Below, one piece after another: positions 49,322 through 61,200 of a stretch of DNA of 64,000 nucleotides. The stretch is from positions 98,445 to 162,444 of the forward strand of contig QNGE01000297.1 in assembly GCA_008508345.1 (NCBI GenBank), read 5' to 3'. Made by a program: the position numbers and the translations under genes. Every line of letters starts with the position of its first letter. Position 1 is the stretch's first letter. The notes below the pieces were generated by a model. The model made no database searches. It saw only the letters and a list, made by a program, of their open reading frames with translations, and had not been told where the DNA came from. Source of the stretch: Paragonimus westermani (lineage: Eukaryota; Platyhelminthes; Trematoda; Plagiorchiida; Troglotrematidae).

Positions 49322-49938
49322 GTCAATTTATGGTTGGGTTTGAAATTAAACCGACCGAAACCTCAGACAATACACCCGAGATTCATGTGTTCAGTATACT
49401 CACCAGAACTAATGTTGATCATCCGCGCCAGTTTGTGTTACAGTTTGTCCTCACCTCCGAGAGTCGGTTGTTAGTTCGGTGGTATTCGCTCAATCAAACG
49501 GACCTGGAGCACCCATCTATTGTCTCAACTGTTGTCCGTTTGACATTTGGCGAGTGGAACTCCGTGCAAGCTACCGTAAAAATTTCAACAGATGAACTGC
49601 TTGTAGACATTCAACGGAAATCCGTTGAATTGGAGAGAAACGAGACTGGCCAGGTGGATGCAATCGGAACAGCCGTTTCCCAACCATCTACCGGTGTTCG
49701 TCGAAACGGACGAAGTGTAGAGCAACTTTTGCGAGACATTCCGATGAATATGCTTAAGAAGGTTGAGGCAATGGACTTCACTAAAGATGCTTACGTTCGG
49801 TACGATTTCCGGAATCGGCTGAAGAAGAATGCAGCCATGGAGACGTTGACGATTGATTTTGAACTACCCACGGGCGCGGAGAACGGACTGATTTGGTTTA
49901 GCGAGAATGAAGCCATGAAAAGCTATGTCTATCTGAAG
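49322..49938 (+). CDS. Exon 3 of laminin-G-domain protein: divergent LamG-like unit and start of LamG domain
   Basis: The acceptor is TTTTGATCAG|GT and the donor CTGAAG|GTACAC. The exon enters in phase 1 and leaves in phase 0, giving residues 124-329. The first half (VGFEIKPTETSDNTPEIHVF, QFVLTSESRLLVRWYS, LTFGEWNSVQATVKIS) alternates beta-strands in the style of a LamG/concanavalin-like sandwich. A linker with NGRSVEQLLRDIP follows. From AYVRYDFRNRLKKNAAMETL onward it is a good LamG start: TIDFELPTGAENGLIWFSEN is the strand pair that opens LamG domains. Such domains bind glycans, adhesion proteins or synaptic partners outside the cell. Possible N-glycosylation sites are NQT and NET. Confidence 0.85.
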
Positions 49939-52432
49939 GTACACACGTGTTGTTGTTTTGACGGATTGTTTTCGTGTTCAATGGTAAATGTTTCGGGAAT
50001 GTTGAATGTCAGTCATGTGTGTGTGTGTGGGGTAATTTACCGGTGGTCTAGACCTTTAAATATGCTATGTAGTTCATGGGAGTTTTGAAGTGCAACGTGG
50101 CAGTTTGAAGCTACTTGGGAATCTTATGACTGAATGATTGACACTAGATATTGACATGGAATGATTGGCTATATCTGCGCACGTATTAATAGCAATAATT
50201 ATGGGCAAATGCCAATGCTGTCAATAACACCAACAGGGTACCGTTGGCTAACTACGCGAGGTCTTTGTCAATGAACTAGTTTGACTACTCAGTATGAATG
50301 TGGCATTCTTCCATGTTGGCCTTATAACGGACCTCATGCTTAGGTTCAAGTCTCCATGCCTCGTTGTCATGTGTGAATCCATTGTAATGAAAAATTTCAG
50401 TCACAATAACGTCACTTGTTTAAGTGAGCGGAATCATCGTACAAATAGTCAACTCATCATTTGCAGAATGTGTTCTTCGTGGATTTCGTGAAAGGTAGAC
50501 CTCAGTAACCTCACCTGACCTTAATTGCTGTCTTGGTAGCAATGCAGTTTGTAAACACGCATGAGCGAGCGCGCTCCACGGAAGCTGCATGCTTTTCCTA
50601 TCCACTGAACGCCATCGTATGGGTTCGGTTGACTTAACACCTGATCGTTTGTATGAACACGGGATGAAGTTTTCAAGCATCCTGTCTGGTCAAACGATAT
50701 CTCTTATCAGCTGATTAAAATGCCATTCACAGATGTGCAATCATTCGGCCATGTTTTAGAGAATGCAAATACTGTTGAGTCTCACAACCCAGTTTTCATT
50801 TATTGTTAGCATGACTTCTCAAAACTGATGCGTCCTAGTAAAGAAGGTCTACGGTGGCATACGGTGGAATAATTTCTCTACGTACCTTCTCAATACGTTG
50901 TTTGCATATCAATTTTTGAACTGTAAAGTTCGGACTACACGTCTGCTAACCACAAAATTGTCCCTCAGATTTCCTGGACTATGTCCTCAACAAAAAGTAT
51001 TTATGTCCCGAGGGTGCTGCCACCGTGGTAGATCCACAACCACTTAAGCGAACCGAATTCTAACACGCCTGCATTTCAGACCATGCAACCTAATCGATGG
51101 CGGTTCTCTCCCGAACGAAGTGATGTGCCATCTTCAGGCACAACTCTCAAAAATGCGTAGTTAACGCAATATACGTGTTTCAATTTAGAAACTTCTCGTG
51201 CTCTGTAAATGACCTCATCTCGTTTGTGACGCTTGGCTGTCTCTGTGACCTCAACGATGATTCGGTCAGTAAATGCATTGGTACCGAGAGCAATCACCTC
51301 AAGCCGATATTGCGTGATCTAGCTTGTGGACATGTGCGCATTCGGTGCGCCCTATGTAGAGCCTACGACTAGCTTTCCTGCCGTTCTGACATACTGAGTA
51401 TAACTGTTTTACGAATGAAGTTGTTCTGATTGGCAGAGGTGTTAATCGAACTAGGACCCTTCTTGCGAATATTGCACTTACAACTCGTTCCATCCTAACA
51501 TCGGGCAGTTCTTGCAAAAGTTCACAAATACCAGCCACTTGATCTTAAATGAAGATTAGCTGTTTGACGCGCGACACACCTCACTCCAACGTGACTATTT
51601 TCGTGAGTACAGTAAAACAAAGTGGTGACGTACGAGAAGTTGGTAACCGGTGTGTAACCCTACGACAGCCAGAGCGACAAGGCAGATGAAGCTAAGTTAC
51701 TTTTGAAACTGGCTGAGTGAAATAATTTTTTTCCGAACGCTTTCATGATGAAGCTGTTTGAGATGGATGTTGTATGGAAGCTAAAATGTCAGGCTTTTAC
51801 ACTCACTCACTTATTTTCTCAAAACTTGCCATCAGTAGCTACAAAATGACTGTAGCACGTGCCGGTCAAAATAAAACTACCTCACTCTGCTTTCCCTCCA
51901 ACACAGTAATGCGGATTTCATGGCATACTGTTTGTTCCCTGCTGTTTTATTTCGTTAAAGTTATTCGCTTACTTTCAAAACATCAGTAGTATTTCGATAT
52001 CGTGCTGTTGACAGTCCGCTAATCGGCTTGCTGTAGGGAGAAGCACGCGCAAAATCTGACCCACACGTGAAAGACAGTCTGCAGTCGAATAGCGGAAGTG
52101 CAGTGGAATATTATGGATTTTCAACTTGACGTTCTGTTGACACTTCTGACTATACAATTGCATCATATTACAATTAGGCTCAAAATATCTTTGAGATAGG
52201 TAAACCATCGCACCCAATGGTTAATGTTTTCTGCTATTCCCGTCCCAAAACACTAGATGGTCTATCTTAATGCGAAAGCCGAAATCAACTGAGTAGTATG
52301 TAGTTCATACCGAACAACTGTCTAATTATTTAACAATATTTATAATTAATGTTATTCTGGCTTTTCAAAACAGTACCAGTAAGATGGAGATACCATATAT
52401 TCTGAATGGTTCTATTTGTTCCAATTTCACAG
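49939..52432 (+). other. Intron 3 of laminin-G gene (2.5 kb)
   Basis: This begins GTACAC and ends CAATTTCACAG. I see no gene or repeat of note inside. The open frame simply reads on about 50 codons from exon 3 before a stop. Confidence 0.65.
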
Positions 52433-52573
52433 GATTCACGCCTCCATTACACCTATGTGGTCATCGACAAAACAGGCAAGGCCCAGTTGACGTTGACGGA
52501 GGAAATATTTCTCAATACACCGTTGGCACCTAACACACCACATGTCCTTTCTCTCATACGCAACAGAGACAAT
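52433..52573 (+). CDS. Exon 4 of laminin-G-domain protein: LamG core strands
   Basis: The exon has 47 whole codons, phase 0 at both ends, between ATTTCACAG|GA and GACAAT|GTAAGC. The peptide (DSRLHYTYVVIDKTGKAQLT... LAPNTPHVLSLIRNRDN) continues directly from exon 3, KSYVYLK|DSRLHYTY, forming the central strands of the LamG sandwich. H-V-L-S-L-I-R-N-R is the conserved strand before the LNE turn encoded by exon 5. The domain logic running across three exons is the strongest evidence that this gene model is right. Confidence 0.88.
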
Positions 52574-52659
52574 GTAAGCTTGGCAAAACATTGTCGGGTG
52601 CTATCAGTTTTGATGACGATTTGGTTTCCGTAATAATCCTCCTTACTTTTCGTTTTCAG

Positions 52660-52821
52660 TTGACCTTGACCTTGAATGAACGAAGTCACGCTAGCAAAGC
52701 AATTGACGGTCGAGTACCGCTGGTTCCGAGCGATGGACATGTCTATTTGGGTGGGTCAGCACATCCTTCGTTCGACACGGGTGGCAAAGTCTCCGAATCA
52801 TTTCGCGGGCGCATCACAAAG
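52660..52821 (+). CDS. Exon 5 of laminin-G-domain protein: end of LamG domain
   Basis: The exon has 54 whole codons, phase 0 at both ends, between CGTTTTCAG|TT and ACAAAG|GTTTGT. The peptide LTLTLNERSHASKAIDG, then GHVYLGGSAHPSF and ESFRGRITK, contains the hallmark LamG ending: (L/V)YLGG followed by F-R-G-x-I. In neurexin-type LamG domains the YLGG loop lies near a calcium site. The conserved cysteine pair often seen near FxGC is absent: the residue after FRG is R, not C. The 86-bp intron 4 between exons 4 and 5 is very short compared with the others. Confidence 0.88.
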
Positions 52822-52931
52822 GTTTGTACGTGTATATTGGATGCTGTTTTAGTTGCCTTCTTCGTACAGTGTAGAGGAGACCACATTACGTTGAGGGCTT
52901 TCTTTAGAACAAACTTTTGCTTATTGTTTAG

Positions 52932-52986
52932 GATTCACTGAACGGTAAGATGAAAGTGTTTGTATTCAGTGAGATAGACGAAAATG
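52932..52986 (+). CDS. Exon 6 of laminin-G-domain protein (55-nt small exon)
   Basis: The exon lies between TTATTGTTTAG|GA and GAAAATG|GTACGT, entering in phase 0 and leaving in phase 1. It encodes DSLNGKMKVFVFSEIDEN plus one base, and follows FRGRITK naturally (RITKDSLNGKMKVFVF is a plausible last LamG strand). Alone its omission would shift the frame. Together with exon 7 it totals 93 nt, exactly 31 codons, flanked by phase-0 exons. Confidence 0.65.
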
Positions 52987-53444
52987 GTACGTTTCCAACT
53001 AATTCTGTCATATTTCACCTAAACCGAATTAGACAAATTGTAGTGGTGGTCAATTTATAAAACGGAGTTCACTGCTTTATCTCTCATGTGACTGGTACGA
53101 TCAGTTGACAACTTAATGGGAGTGGAACTGATGTCATATCAAGAAGCGTTTGTTTGTTGATTTATTAATGAATCCAGTTCGCTTAGCGGGCATATGTTGC
53201 AGCTGGCAGACGTCTGTCGCTTTTAATTGCAGGTGGACGCAACGCATAACCAATCTCCCAAACTGGCCCGAAGCGAACGTTTTTTCTCACAATGCTTAGT
53301 CAGCAATAATAGGATTCGTCTTAAGAATTGTTTGCCCTTGTTAGACTTATAGACGCGTCGTTTTATTTCTTCACTGAATTACACAATGTAAACGGAACTA
53401 TAATCACCGTACCTAATTTTGTAACACTGTTTCGTCGTATATAG

Positions 53445-53482
53445 AGCCTGAGTCGTCATCAGATCTTAGCTATCGTTCTACG
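53445..53482 (+). CDS. Exon 7 of laminin-G-domain protein (38-nt micro-exon, predicted)
   Basis: The putative micro-exon lies between TCGTATATAG|AG and TCTACG|GTACGG. It enters in phase 1, as exon 6 requires, and leaves in phase 0, as exon 8 requires. It encodes the completion of a Glu and then PESSSDLSYRST, a short acidic/serine-rich linker. Without it, exons 6 and 8 are out of phase. The call therefore rests on phase restoration plus consensus-like splice sites, not on domain similarity. A different small exon elsewhere in the 4.9 kb gap could serve the same purpose. Confidence 0.45.
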
Positions 53483-56298
53483 GTACGGTGTTGTTTATCT
53501 GAGGTTCGCTCTCAGTATTGTGTTTGTACGATGCATTTTTTGTGGTGAACGGAAATGTCGAATATTTGTGGACTGTTTACTTAGATGAAGATAACTGGGA
53601 ATTTAAGGGAACTTACATTAGTTTTGCTATCAAACGGGCGTGATTCAATTTAACACTTCGACATGAAGAACTGCAGAAGTTCATTTGAATAGTTCAGCTT
53701 CATTACTTGGAAAGCGTCATTTGCACTACCCCACCAAACTCGTGGTGTTACTACTCACTCGAAGCGTAGCGGTGTTTCGCTAAGTTGTTAGTTTAGCACA
53801 CTTCATACTGCTGCTTGCAAGCGTCTCGCAATGTTTGGAGAAACAATTTCGAAAGTTGTAGTACCTCTTAATCTATCTTTATTCACAATCCCCGTGATGT
53901 TTTGAACGCAGACGGTATTCTGTCTGTGAAATGTTTAAGCGTCAGACATGTATATGTATGTATATGTATAATTACACAACGGACGTAGATACAACCTTGC
54001 ATGCTGAACCTGTCCCCGCGTCCGTTGTCAGCGGTGCAGCGCCAGCAGTTTTTAAGATGCCCCACACAATACGTACACAGGCTTTCAGATATCACTTTCA
54101 TTCTAAAGTTCCTCTGAATTACGTCATATTGTTTAGTAGCGAAGTTGTAAATTGTAAATAGTCATTCTTACCAACCCTGGTTCCTCATCTTCATCTTCCT
54201 CTGTATACCAGGTTTACGTTACACCTGGTTGAGTCCCTACCTTTTAAAAGTTCTTCCATTTTGTTGCCAAAGGAAACTGTAATCATATGAAAACAACTAG
54301 AAGGACTGTTTTGAAGAAACTGCCCTGTCAACAACTGTCGCTTGCAATCTTGTTCCAGTTTAACCAGTGCCTTGTCCAATAACTCTTACAGAGGAGGAGA
54401 AAACGAAGAGATCGGTTGATGGTCTAAGTTGTAACGTCTTAAACCAGCACGCCACATCTTGACGGTTGACTTAGCTCTCTAGCGCATCCACCAGGACTTC
54501 CTTTTCAGCGATCTATTCTACCTTAGCAATGTTTCTCTGCACTGAGTTTAGCATCACCTTTTCTCTGTCATCCACTAGCATCCGCGCTGAACTCAGCCTT
54601 CCTGGTCGATAGTAGCCCCGACTACTTTGACAGCGTCAATGAGTTCCTCCAGGAGTGTCTTAACATTTCTGCTTTCGGACCGCTACAGCTTAGAGGTGTT
54701 TATGATTCAGCTTGTCGCCGCACCAACTGTCACGACCATGAAAGATGCTGGATATGCGAAATCGTTTATTACTGAACACCCGTTGAGGGATATGTGACAA
54801 TACACAAGGGACGTGTACACAATTATGTACTTCTGACATATCTTTGCATCCGTGGCCAGTTTCTTTTCTGACGCATCTCACTCAATGTATGCACATTTCC
54901 AGTCATCACTTCCAGCGTCAGGTCTTCTATGTTTTGAGGACTGCTATTAGTTTAGGTGCGCGAATTGTCTTTTTGATTCCGTCATACTATTCACTACCTG
55001 CGCTGTGCATTGTCCAACAGTAAGGAACCCGTGAATCTGGAGGATCATACGCTTCTTCAATTGAACTCTCCAACTTGAGAGGGAAACCTTAAGAATTAGT
55101 GATACAAAGTGTGCTGCTTGTGCATAGTAACACAACGTTCATTGGAGCGTTTATACGCTATCAGTATATCATTTCTTTCAAAAGACGTAATGAATCTATT
55201 TGGGGATGAAGCATTTTGGTACCCATGTTTAGTTGAAAAGTGCTGGATGGTGTGGCCGGCTTGTGTTTAATTCACACTAGGCACGAAACCGAACTTCATA
55301 CAAGTCTTAAATGGGCTCGTTTATTCTTGTGCAGTTTATTGGAATTCGGTTCTTCACACGAGGGATGGTTCAAAAGTTTTGAGCTACACATGAGCTAAAA
55401 AACGGGACCTTATTTTTCAATATATTCTATGGGTGTACTTTCCACATTACGCACTCGGTTGCACTCCACATTTGGTTAAAACACTCTTCCACTCTTCACC
55501 TAAATTTTTGGTTGGAAACAGATAAGACTCACAGTGGGTCAGGCCTGAGATGTGATCCGGGTGAAACAATCGCTCGAATCCACAGTCAGGATGAAAATCC
55601 TTGGACGCTCAAGTCACATCAGTTGTCGTGATGACTCGAAACAGTGACATCGTTCAGCTGTTAGAACAAAACAACGTAGCGGACACCTGTGACTGTTACC
55701 TAATGTGGCATATAGCCAATTAGTAACACATTTACAGCATAAAAAAGAATACGGTACAGTTGATCTTGCCGTCCCCGGGTTCCATATTGAGCAAATCAGA
55801 CTGTAGTGATTAGCCGTTTGCCCCAAGGACGAAACGGTTAATCCATTTCTCATTTCCATTGACCAATCCTCTCTTGAAATAACCTGAGCTTACCTGCATC
55901 AACTCAAATAGTTTTCTCCGAACTTTGAGATCGATTTTATTTCGACTGTGGTGTTAACAGTCCCGACAACCAACTTGCACACACGTCGCACACGATCAGA
56001 CAAATGGTAGGAATGTTTGGTATCTCATATACGCTCAGCTATCGATCTGGTTTTTTTATTCATTGCACACGATTGCTGGTTTCGCCGGAGGTCACTTTCA
56101 CGAATTGCCCCAAAGTTGGAACTTTGCGAACCCAACGCTCACCTATAGAATATGGAGAACAGTACTGCATGTGTACGTTCAATATGCGCTGATGACGTAA
56201 TCTCAAACGTTACAAATCCATTGGCAGCGCGACACCTTAGTTTATTGCTTTTGTATTTATGGTGAAGCGAGTGTTTGATAAGAACTAGAAAGCGTATC

Positions 56299-56381
56299 CG
56301 GCTTCCTAGCTCAGACTGTAGAACACATGCCGCGTATTGACATGCAGTTCCTGTCGCTGGTTCAAATTTAGCCGAAGCCCG
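56299..56381 (+). repeat. tRNA-derived SINE, copy 3
   Basis: The tRNA-like head has the same acceptor stem core as copy 1 (GGCTTC with GAAGCC), box A TAGCTCAGACTG (from 56307) and box B GGTTCAAATTT (from 56359). The T stem GCTGG/TTAGC is partly mismatched. The bodies seen in copies 1 and 2 are not evident downstream, so this is either a truncated copy or a related subfamily sharing the head only. Confidence 0.55.
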
Positions 56382-57895
56382 TGCTACTGCCACATGATAG
56401 GCGGCTTCGTTTATGGATAGTATACCGCTCACAATTTGGGAACTAAAGGTCAAATGTCAACCCCAGGATGAACGATAATGTATTGCTACCCAATGTGTGT
56501 GAATGCACGTCAACCGTACAAACGAGTGCACGCGTTCGTGGTTCTGTGTTTTAGCATAACCTGCACAGGAGTTTGCGCAATAGACAACTTCGCAAGTCGA
56601 GCGTCTTTTGCGGTCACAAAACTACTCACCAGTATTGATAAACCTCAAGGTTTGTGACCATAGTTCACTAAATTGGGGTAACAGCAGTGTGAAAATGCTG
56701 ATATTTCAATCACGTAATTCATAGTTTGGCCCAGGGATTTTCGAACAATCCTCAGTTTTTGCGTGAGAAACAAGTGCCTTCAAGGCGAACGCTGTAAGCC
56801 TCTTATAGAGGTGAATGACCAGTATCTACCTTGGCTTAATTAAGTAACTAAACCATGCCCAATGACTTTTTATTGATTCGAATGCGTAATTAGTTCGAAC
56901 CAAAAGGAGACGGAACAGACAGGCTGTTTACACTTTTCAAAACAAACACCAGTGACCGAATCAGGTCAGGACAACAATAGATCAATATGTTGCACCGTTT
57001 AGCAGTAAAATGTTTTTACCCTGTTGGTTAGCACAACCCATATGTGAAAATAACAGCACATGTTTTGTTAAACTTACATTATTAGTGATAAAACACGTTA
57101 ACTAATATGGTAACAGTTAACAAGACCACGTAACGGAAATGAACATCGTGGTGATTTTGATAATTCATCATGTATACTGCCTGATCAGTTTTGTCCTTGG
57201 CCAAATTTATTAAATAAAAATGTTTCAACTAGGGTTCAAACTGTAAATCTGGATGTTCAGTCACATATGTCCACCAGATCACTAGTCATGGTTTGTGATT
57301 AGTTCAAAACTACCGTTAGCAGCTGCTAATTACAACTGGGTAGCCACCACCAAATGGTAATTTGAATCTTAACTAACATTAGATTCTAGCAAAGACTTAC
57401 TCATTGGAAGAAAGCAAAATTATGAGTTGAAATCAGGTAGTGAGAAGATGCTTTACAATGATGAATTATGCTTGCCTATTTTTGGTTAGTTAGACAAGTG
57501 ATAACTTGTTCCCCTACTCGAGCTTCCTAGAAATGACGTCAGCCTTGGCCCACAGATATTGCGTCACTAGACGGAGTAGCATCGTCAACGAACTTATACC
57601 GATGAGGTTGCCCAGTGTGCTGACGAAACGTTCACGAGCTTATCAGCTGGCTCAGGGAACAACCCAACTCCAACATCATCCACATCCTGAGCTATCTCTA
57701 TTCTCAACCACTACTACAAATCTTCACAAGCCAGAGTAGTTAGTTAGACTGAGATTCTGATTGTTCACTTAACAATCTTTTATAGTTAAAGTATTATTAA
57801 AGTCAATAATTTCGTTGCATCGCTCAGTTTTCAAAGTTATCTTCATGTAGACTTTTGGTTGGCATTTATTTCGTTTTTACTGCTTTTTTGAACAG

Positions 57896-58236
57896 GCTGA
57901 GGCGGTCAGAGAGGGTGACAAAAAGGTCGATCTGTTACAAGTGGCTACAGATCCACACTGGCAAGACTCTGTGCATACGTCTGGTCAGGTCAAGTACGAG
58001 TACAAGGAACCCAAAGTCAATCTGGTGATCTCGCCAACTGCTCCGAGGCCATTCCGACAAGCCTGGAATAAAGGAAGCGCCCCACAGGCCCTGGCGTTGA
58101 CTCGCGATCCAATCCCTATCACTTTCATGGGCACACAAAGTTCCGTGGTCCGTTTCGATACGTGGGACTTTACAGTTTATCGATCCTTCGAGATTGAGTT
58201 CATGACATACGAGCCCAATGGCATACTGTTCTTTGT
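57896..58236 (+). CDS. Exon 8 of laminin-G-domain protein: linker and start of next LamG domain
   Basis: The exon runs from TTTTTGAACAG|GC to TTCTTTGT|GTAAGT, a very strong donor. It enters in phase 0 and leaves in phase 2, giving residues 462-574. The first part (AEAVREGDKKVDLLQ... VKYEYKEPKVNLVISPTAPR) is charged linker-like sequence. From PITFMGTQSSVVRFDTWDFT the sequence opens a new LamG domain: YRSFEIEFMTYEPNGILFFV is the typical SFEFxT...GxLFF strand pair. The domain is cut off at the donor, so at least one more exon follows that I could not identify within the window. Confidence 0.82.
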
Positions 58237-61200
58237 GTAAGTATTGTGTGCTTGTCTGTCTGCTAGCGTGTGTGTGTGATTTTTAAGAGATTTGTGAAAC
58301 TGGCTGAACTGGGAGCGGCGCTTAGCATGCGAATCCGTGAGTAGAATAATTGAGCTCGTTTTTCACTTGTACTCATGAGTAGAAGATTCTACAGGTGTAC
58401 ACTGTAGGCTGCTTCAGAAGATCTTGAGAACAGCGTGTTCACACTTTATCGCGGTTCATTAACTGACGTTCTTAAGAGCTTTGCTGATTAACCAATGCTG
58501 CATATAGTCGGATGAGATTGTCTCACCGTGCTACATTAATGACGCATGAGATCTCAATTGAGATCTCGAGTGCTCACAACTAAGTGGATGAGGTAGACCA
58601 ATGCTTGTGCTTCTTAGGAACTCACTGTAATTCTTAGTAGCGGGGAAACACAGCTAATCGTCAACTGTTCGGGATTTGGATCGTCTTGTCAATTCTGTTT
58701 TCGGTTGCATAGAAAACTGAGAAACATATTGGTATTACAGACCTGCCCCGTCCACAGTACCAGGTGGACGGGGTACCTCATCACACCAATGAGCTCGTAA
58801 AATATGATGGCATCCTGGAGTGCAAATACGTGAGCTCGTGGTAGGCTAGTGATAAGGACGCTGACTGCTTATCGCTCGGTCGCCTGTTCGGGCTTTGTTT
58901 ACCGCATTCATTTTTACTTAGGTTTGGACAAGTTGACAACACCCTACACGAAAACTTGCTTCCATTGCAGCGATCACCTCGATTCCTTTCTTTTCCGTTC
59001 TCGTAATTTCATGCAACCGTTTCCACACCCCGAATGTATGGGAGAGTTCAGATGGAATTTCTGATGTAGACGTTAGTGGAATAGGTTTATGCTGTTCACA
59101 CCCATTTTGTTCCGTTGCCAAAATCTTCATCAGTTTGTGTTGTGTGGTTATTAGGCGCCCACGTTTTCATGGACTTCTGTGAGTTTTATTAGTAGTAGAA
59201 GTATAAGAACACGGTAGATGTTCGGTACATTCAAAGAGTGTTGTAGTTTGTCGATGTATGATAGATTTTGCTAAAGGTTTTCATTTCCATTTGAACGTGT
59301 TTTATGATTTCAAAAGTTGATTTTGCCAAATTTTTTTAGCTGGCTGAATAATCATCAATCACTGGTAGTGATCAAACCGAATCTATAGAACAAAAATCCT
59401 GCAAGCGGTTAGCGTTATTCGAAGGATCGATGGAGTTAGATGAACATGTTGGTCGGACAACTTACACTGAAGACAGACTATGCAGTTACAGATTTTCTTG
59501 TGGGTAATGTAGTCTTTCAGGTTTGCTTTAACCCGTGGTCTCCACTTTTCAGCCCTCGACTGCCAGTTAGACATCAGGCGCAGTTACTTATTAGTAAGCA
59601 AAGTACCGCTCTACAGGTGTGATGCTTACTTTGATTCCGGTTTATAGAGAAAGTATGGTCGTGACGTCCTCGGTTGGAGTTAACAAGTCAGTTACTGTGT
59701 CTACTATGGAGACGCTCGGATAACTTGAGTATTAATCATAAGCGAAAGTGTTTGAACGTTCAGATATTACAACGCAATCGCGTCTTATATGAAATGTATG
59801 ATGCAATGGGCAACACAGTTGTCTCTTGAAAACGCGACCGCAGTTGTAGTTCGTGAAAGCGTGATAGGAATTCTAGTGTCGGTGTTGAAAAAGATACGCA
59901 CCACTGACGAGTTTTGACACGAGCAAAACTCAAATGTACTGCTCCTATTCAACAAGAGATGGCTGGAGTGTCTATGGAAGTGGGAAACCTGCGGTCAATT
60001 ATGAGTGGTTTACAACTTACGTTGAACAGAAATGAGTTAAAAATGATCGTTTAGCTAAAAGCTGTGAACGCATAATGAAAGTCTTTCAAAAAATGTTATA
60101 TTACCACAGGAAAATCTGTAAATTGGGGATGGTTTAATTCTTCCGTTGCGTCACACTATTTCAACATCTGTATCTCGAATAGTTGATCAGACAGCCTTTT
60201 TAAGGCTAGTGTTGACATGACATCTGAACCAAGCATTTTAAATGACACCATAGTGCGTCATATAGTCCACTTTTAACTTGTGTAGTGGAAGTTGCTATGT
60301 CGGAAACGCGCGGAAGCACGAAAACTATCTGTCATGCAAAATACGATTCATAGAATCAGCATGACTTATAAATAAGGCGCGGTTGTCAGTTCTAACAAAC
60401 TTTTATCAAAGTTTTCATTCGACATCGATCGATAGCAAGACATGCAAGCCAGCAACTCCGCTGCATTATAACGAACAAACAGGACAGAACACAAGAGATT
60501 CAGCAACAGATTGTATGGAAGGCGAACTAAGTTCAACCACGACAACTTCTATGATTCGCTGTATCCTCACTTAGCTTTTGTTAACATCGTAGTGTCTATC
60601 CAAATGAATTACGACCACAGTTGCTGGCTTTTTTGTGTGCAGATCACTAATCAACAAATGACTCCTTGCACTTTTAAAACCGCTATCCTGCGTGAATTCC
60701 CAGATGCTTCTTAGCGTTTACATTTGCGCAAGTAGCTTGAACACCCCGCGCAATCGTTTTGTCTGTGCTTACTGTTTCAAAAGCAATTTTATTCAAAATG
60801 TGTATTGTATATTTAGTCGGCGCCCATATCAGTACGGACGTTTGTAAGTTTATGTCAGTGGTTTTCACTGAAACGCTATGTAGTTGCTGCATTTTAACAT
60901 GATGTTTGTTTGCGAGTTTTGTGTTCCCAAATCCCTCAACAGCAAAGTGGTTTATGCGAAAGTTTGTTATTTTCACGGTGTATATGTTTGGTTGTTCAGC
61001 TCATTCTTTCACTCATGAGACGTTAATAGTTATTCTGCATTACTGAATGCAACGTATCCCAGTGATATCGATGTACTCGGTGAGGTCGAGGATTCGAACC
61101 CAGATTTGTTGATAATGATAATCTGATATTATTTGAACTTATGACCCTGCTTATTGTGCGACAGCAAGTCTATTGTAATGTAAAATCCACAACGTTACTC

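Larger units (their letters stand above)
52987..57895 (+). other. Introns 6 and 7 of laminin-G gene around micro-exon 7
   Basis: This interval (4.9 kb) contains the 38-nt exon 7 at 53445-53482 and otherwise intronic DNA. It ends in TTTTTTGAACAG. A SINE copy lies at 56299-56381. The segment at 57506-57739 has an open frame ending STTTTNLHKPE that may be repeat-derived, but I cannot support this further. No other gene is seen. Confidence 0.55.

Noticed and set aside
57506..57739. 77-codon plus-strand frame ending in a Thr-rich tail
   Set aside because: Looks repeat-derived, but no other copy is present in the window to support that, and it has no splice sites fitting the gene.
58919..59062. 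Candidate exon 9 (acceptor TTTTTACTTAG)
   Set aside because: Phase fits but the peptide does not resemble the continuation of a LamG domain and no donor is seen before the stop.
59521..59620. Candidate exon 9 (acceptors near TTTCAG, donor CTACAG|GTGTGA)
   Set aside because: Phase can be made to fit, but the peptide lacks LamG strand patterns and two alternative acceptors give equally unconvincing results.
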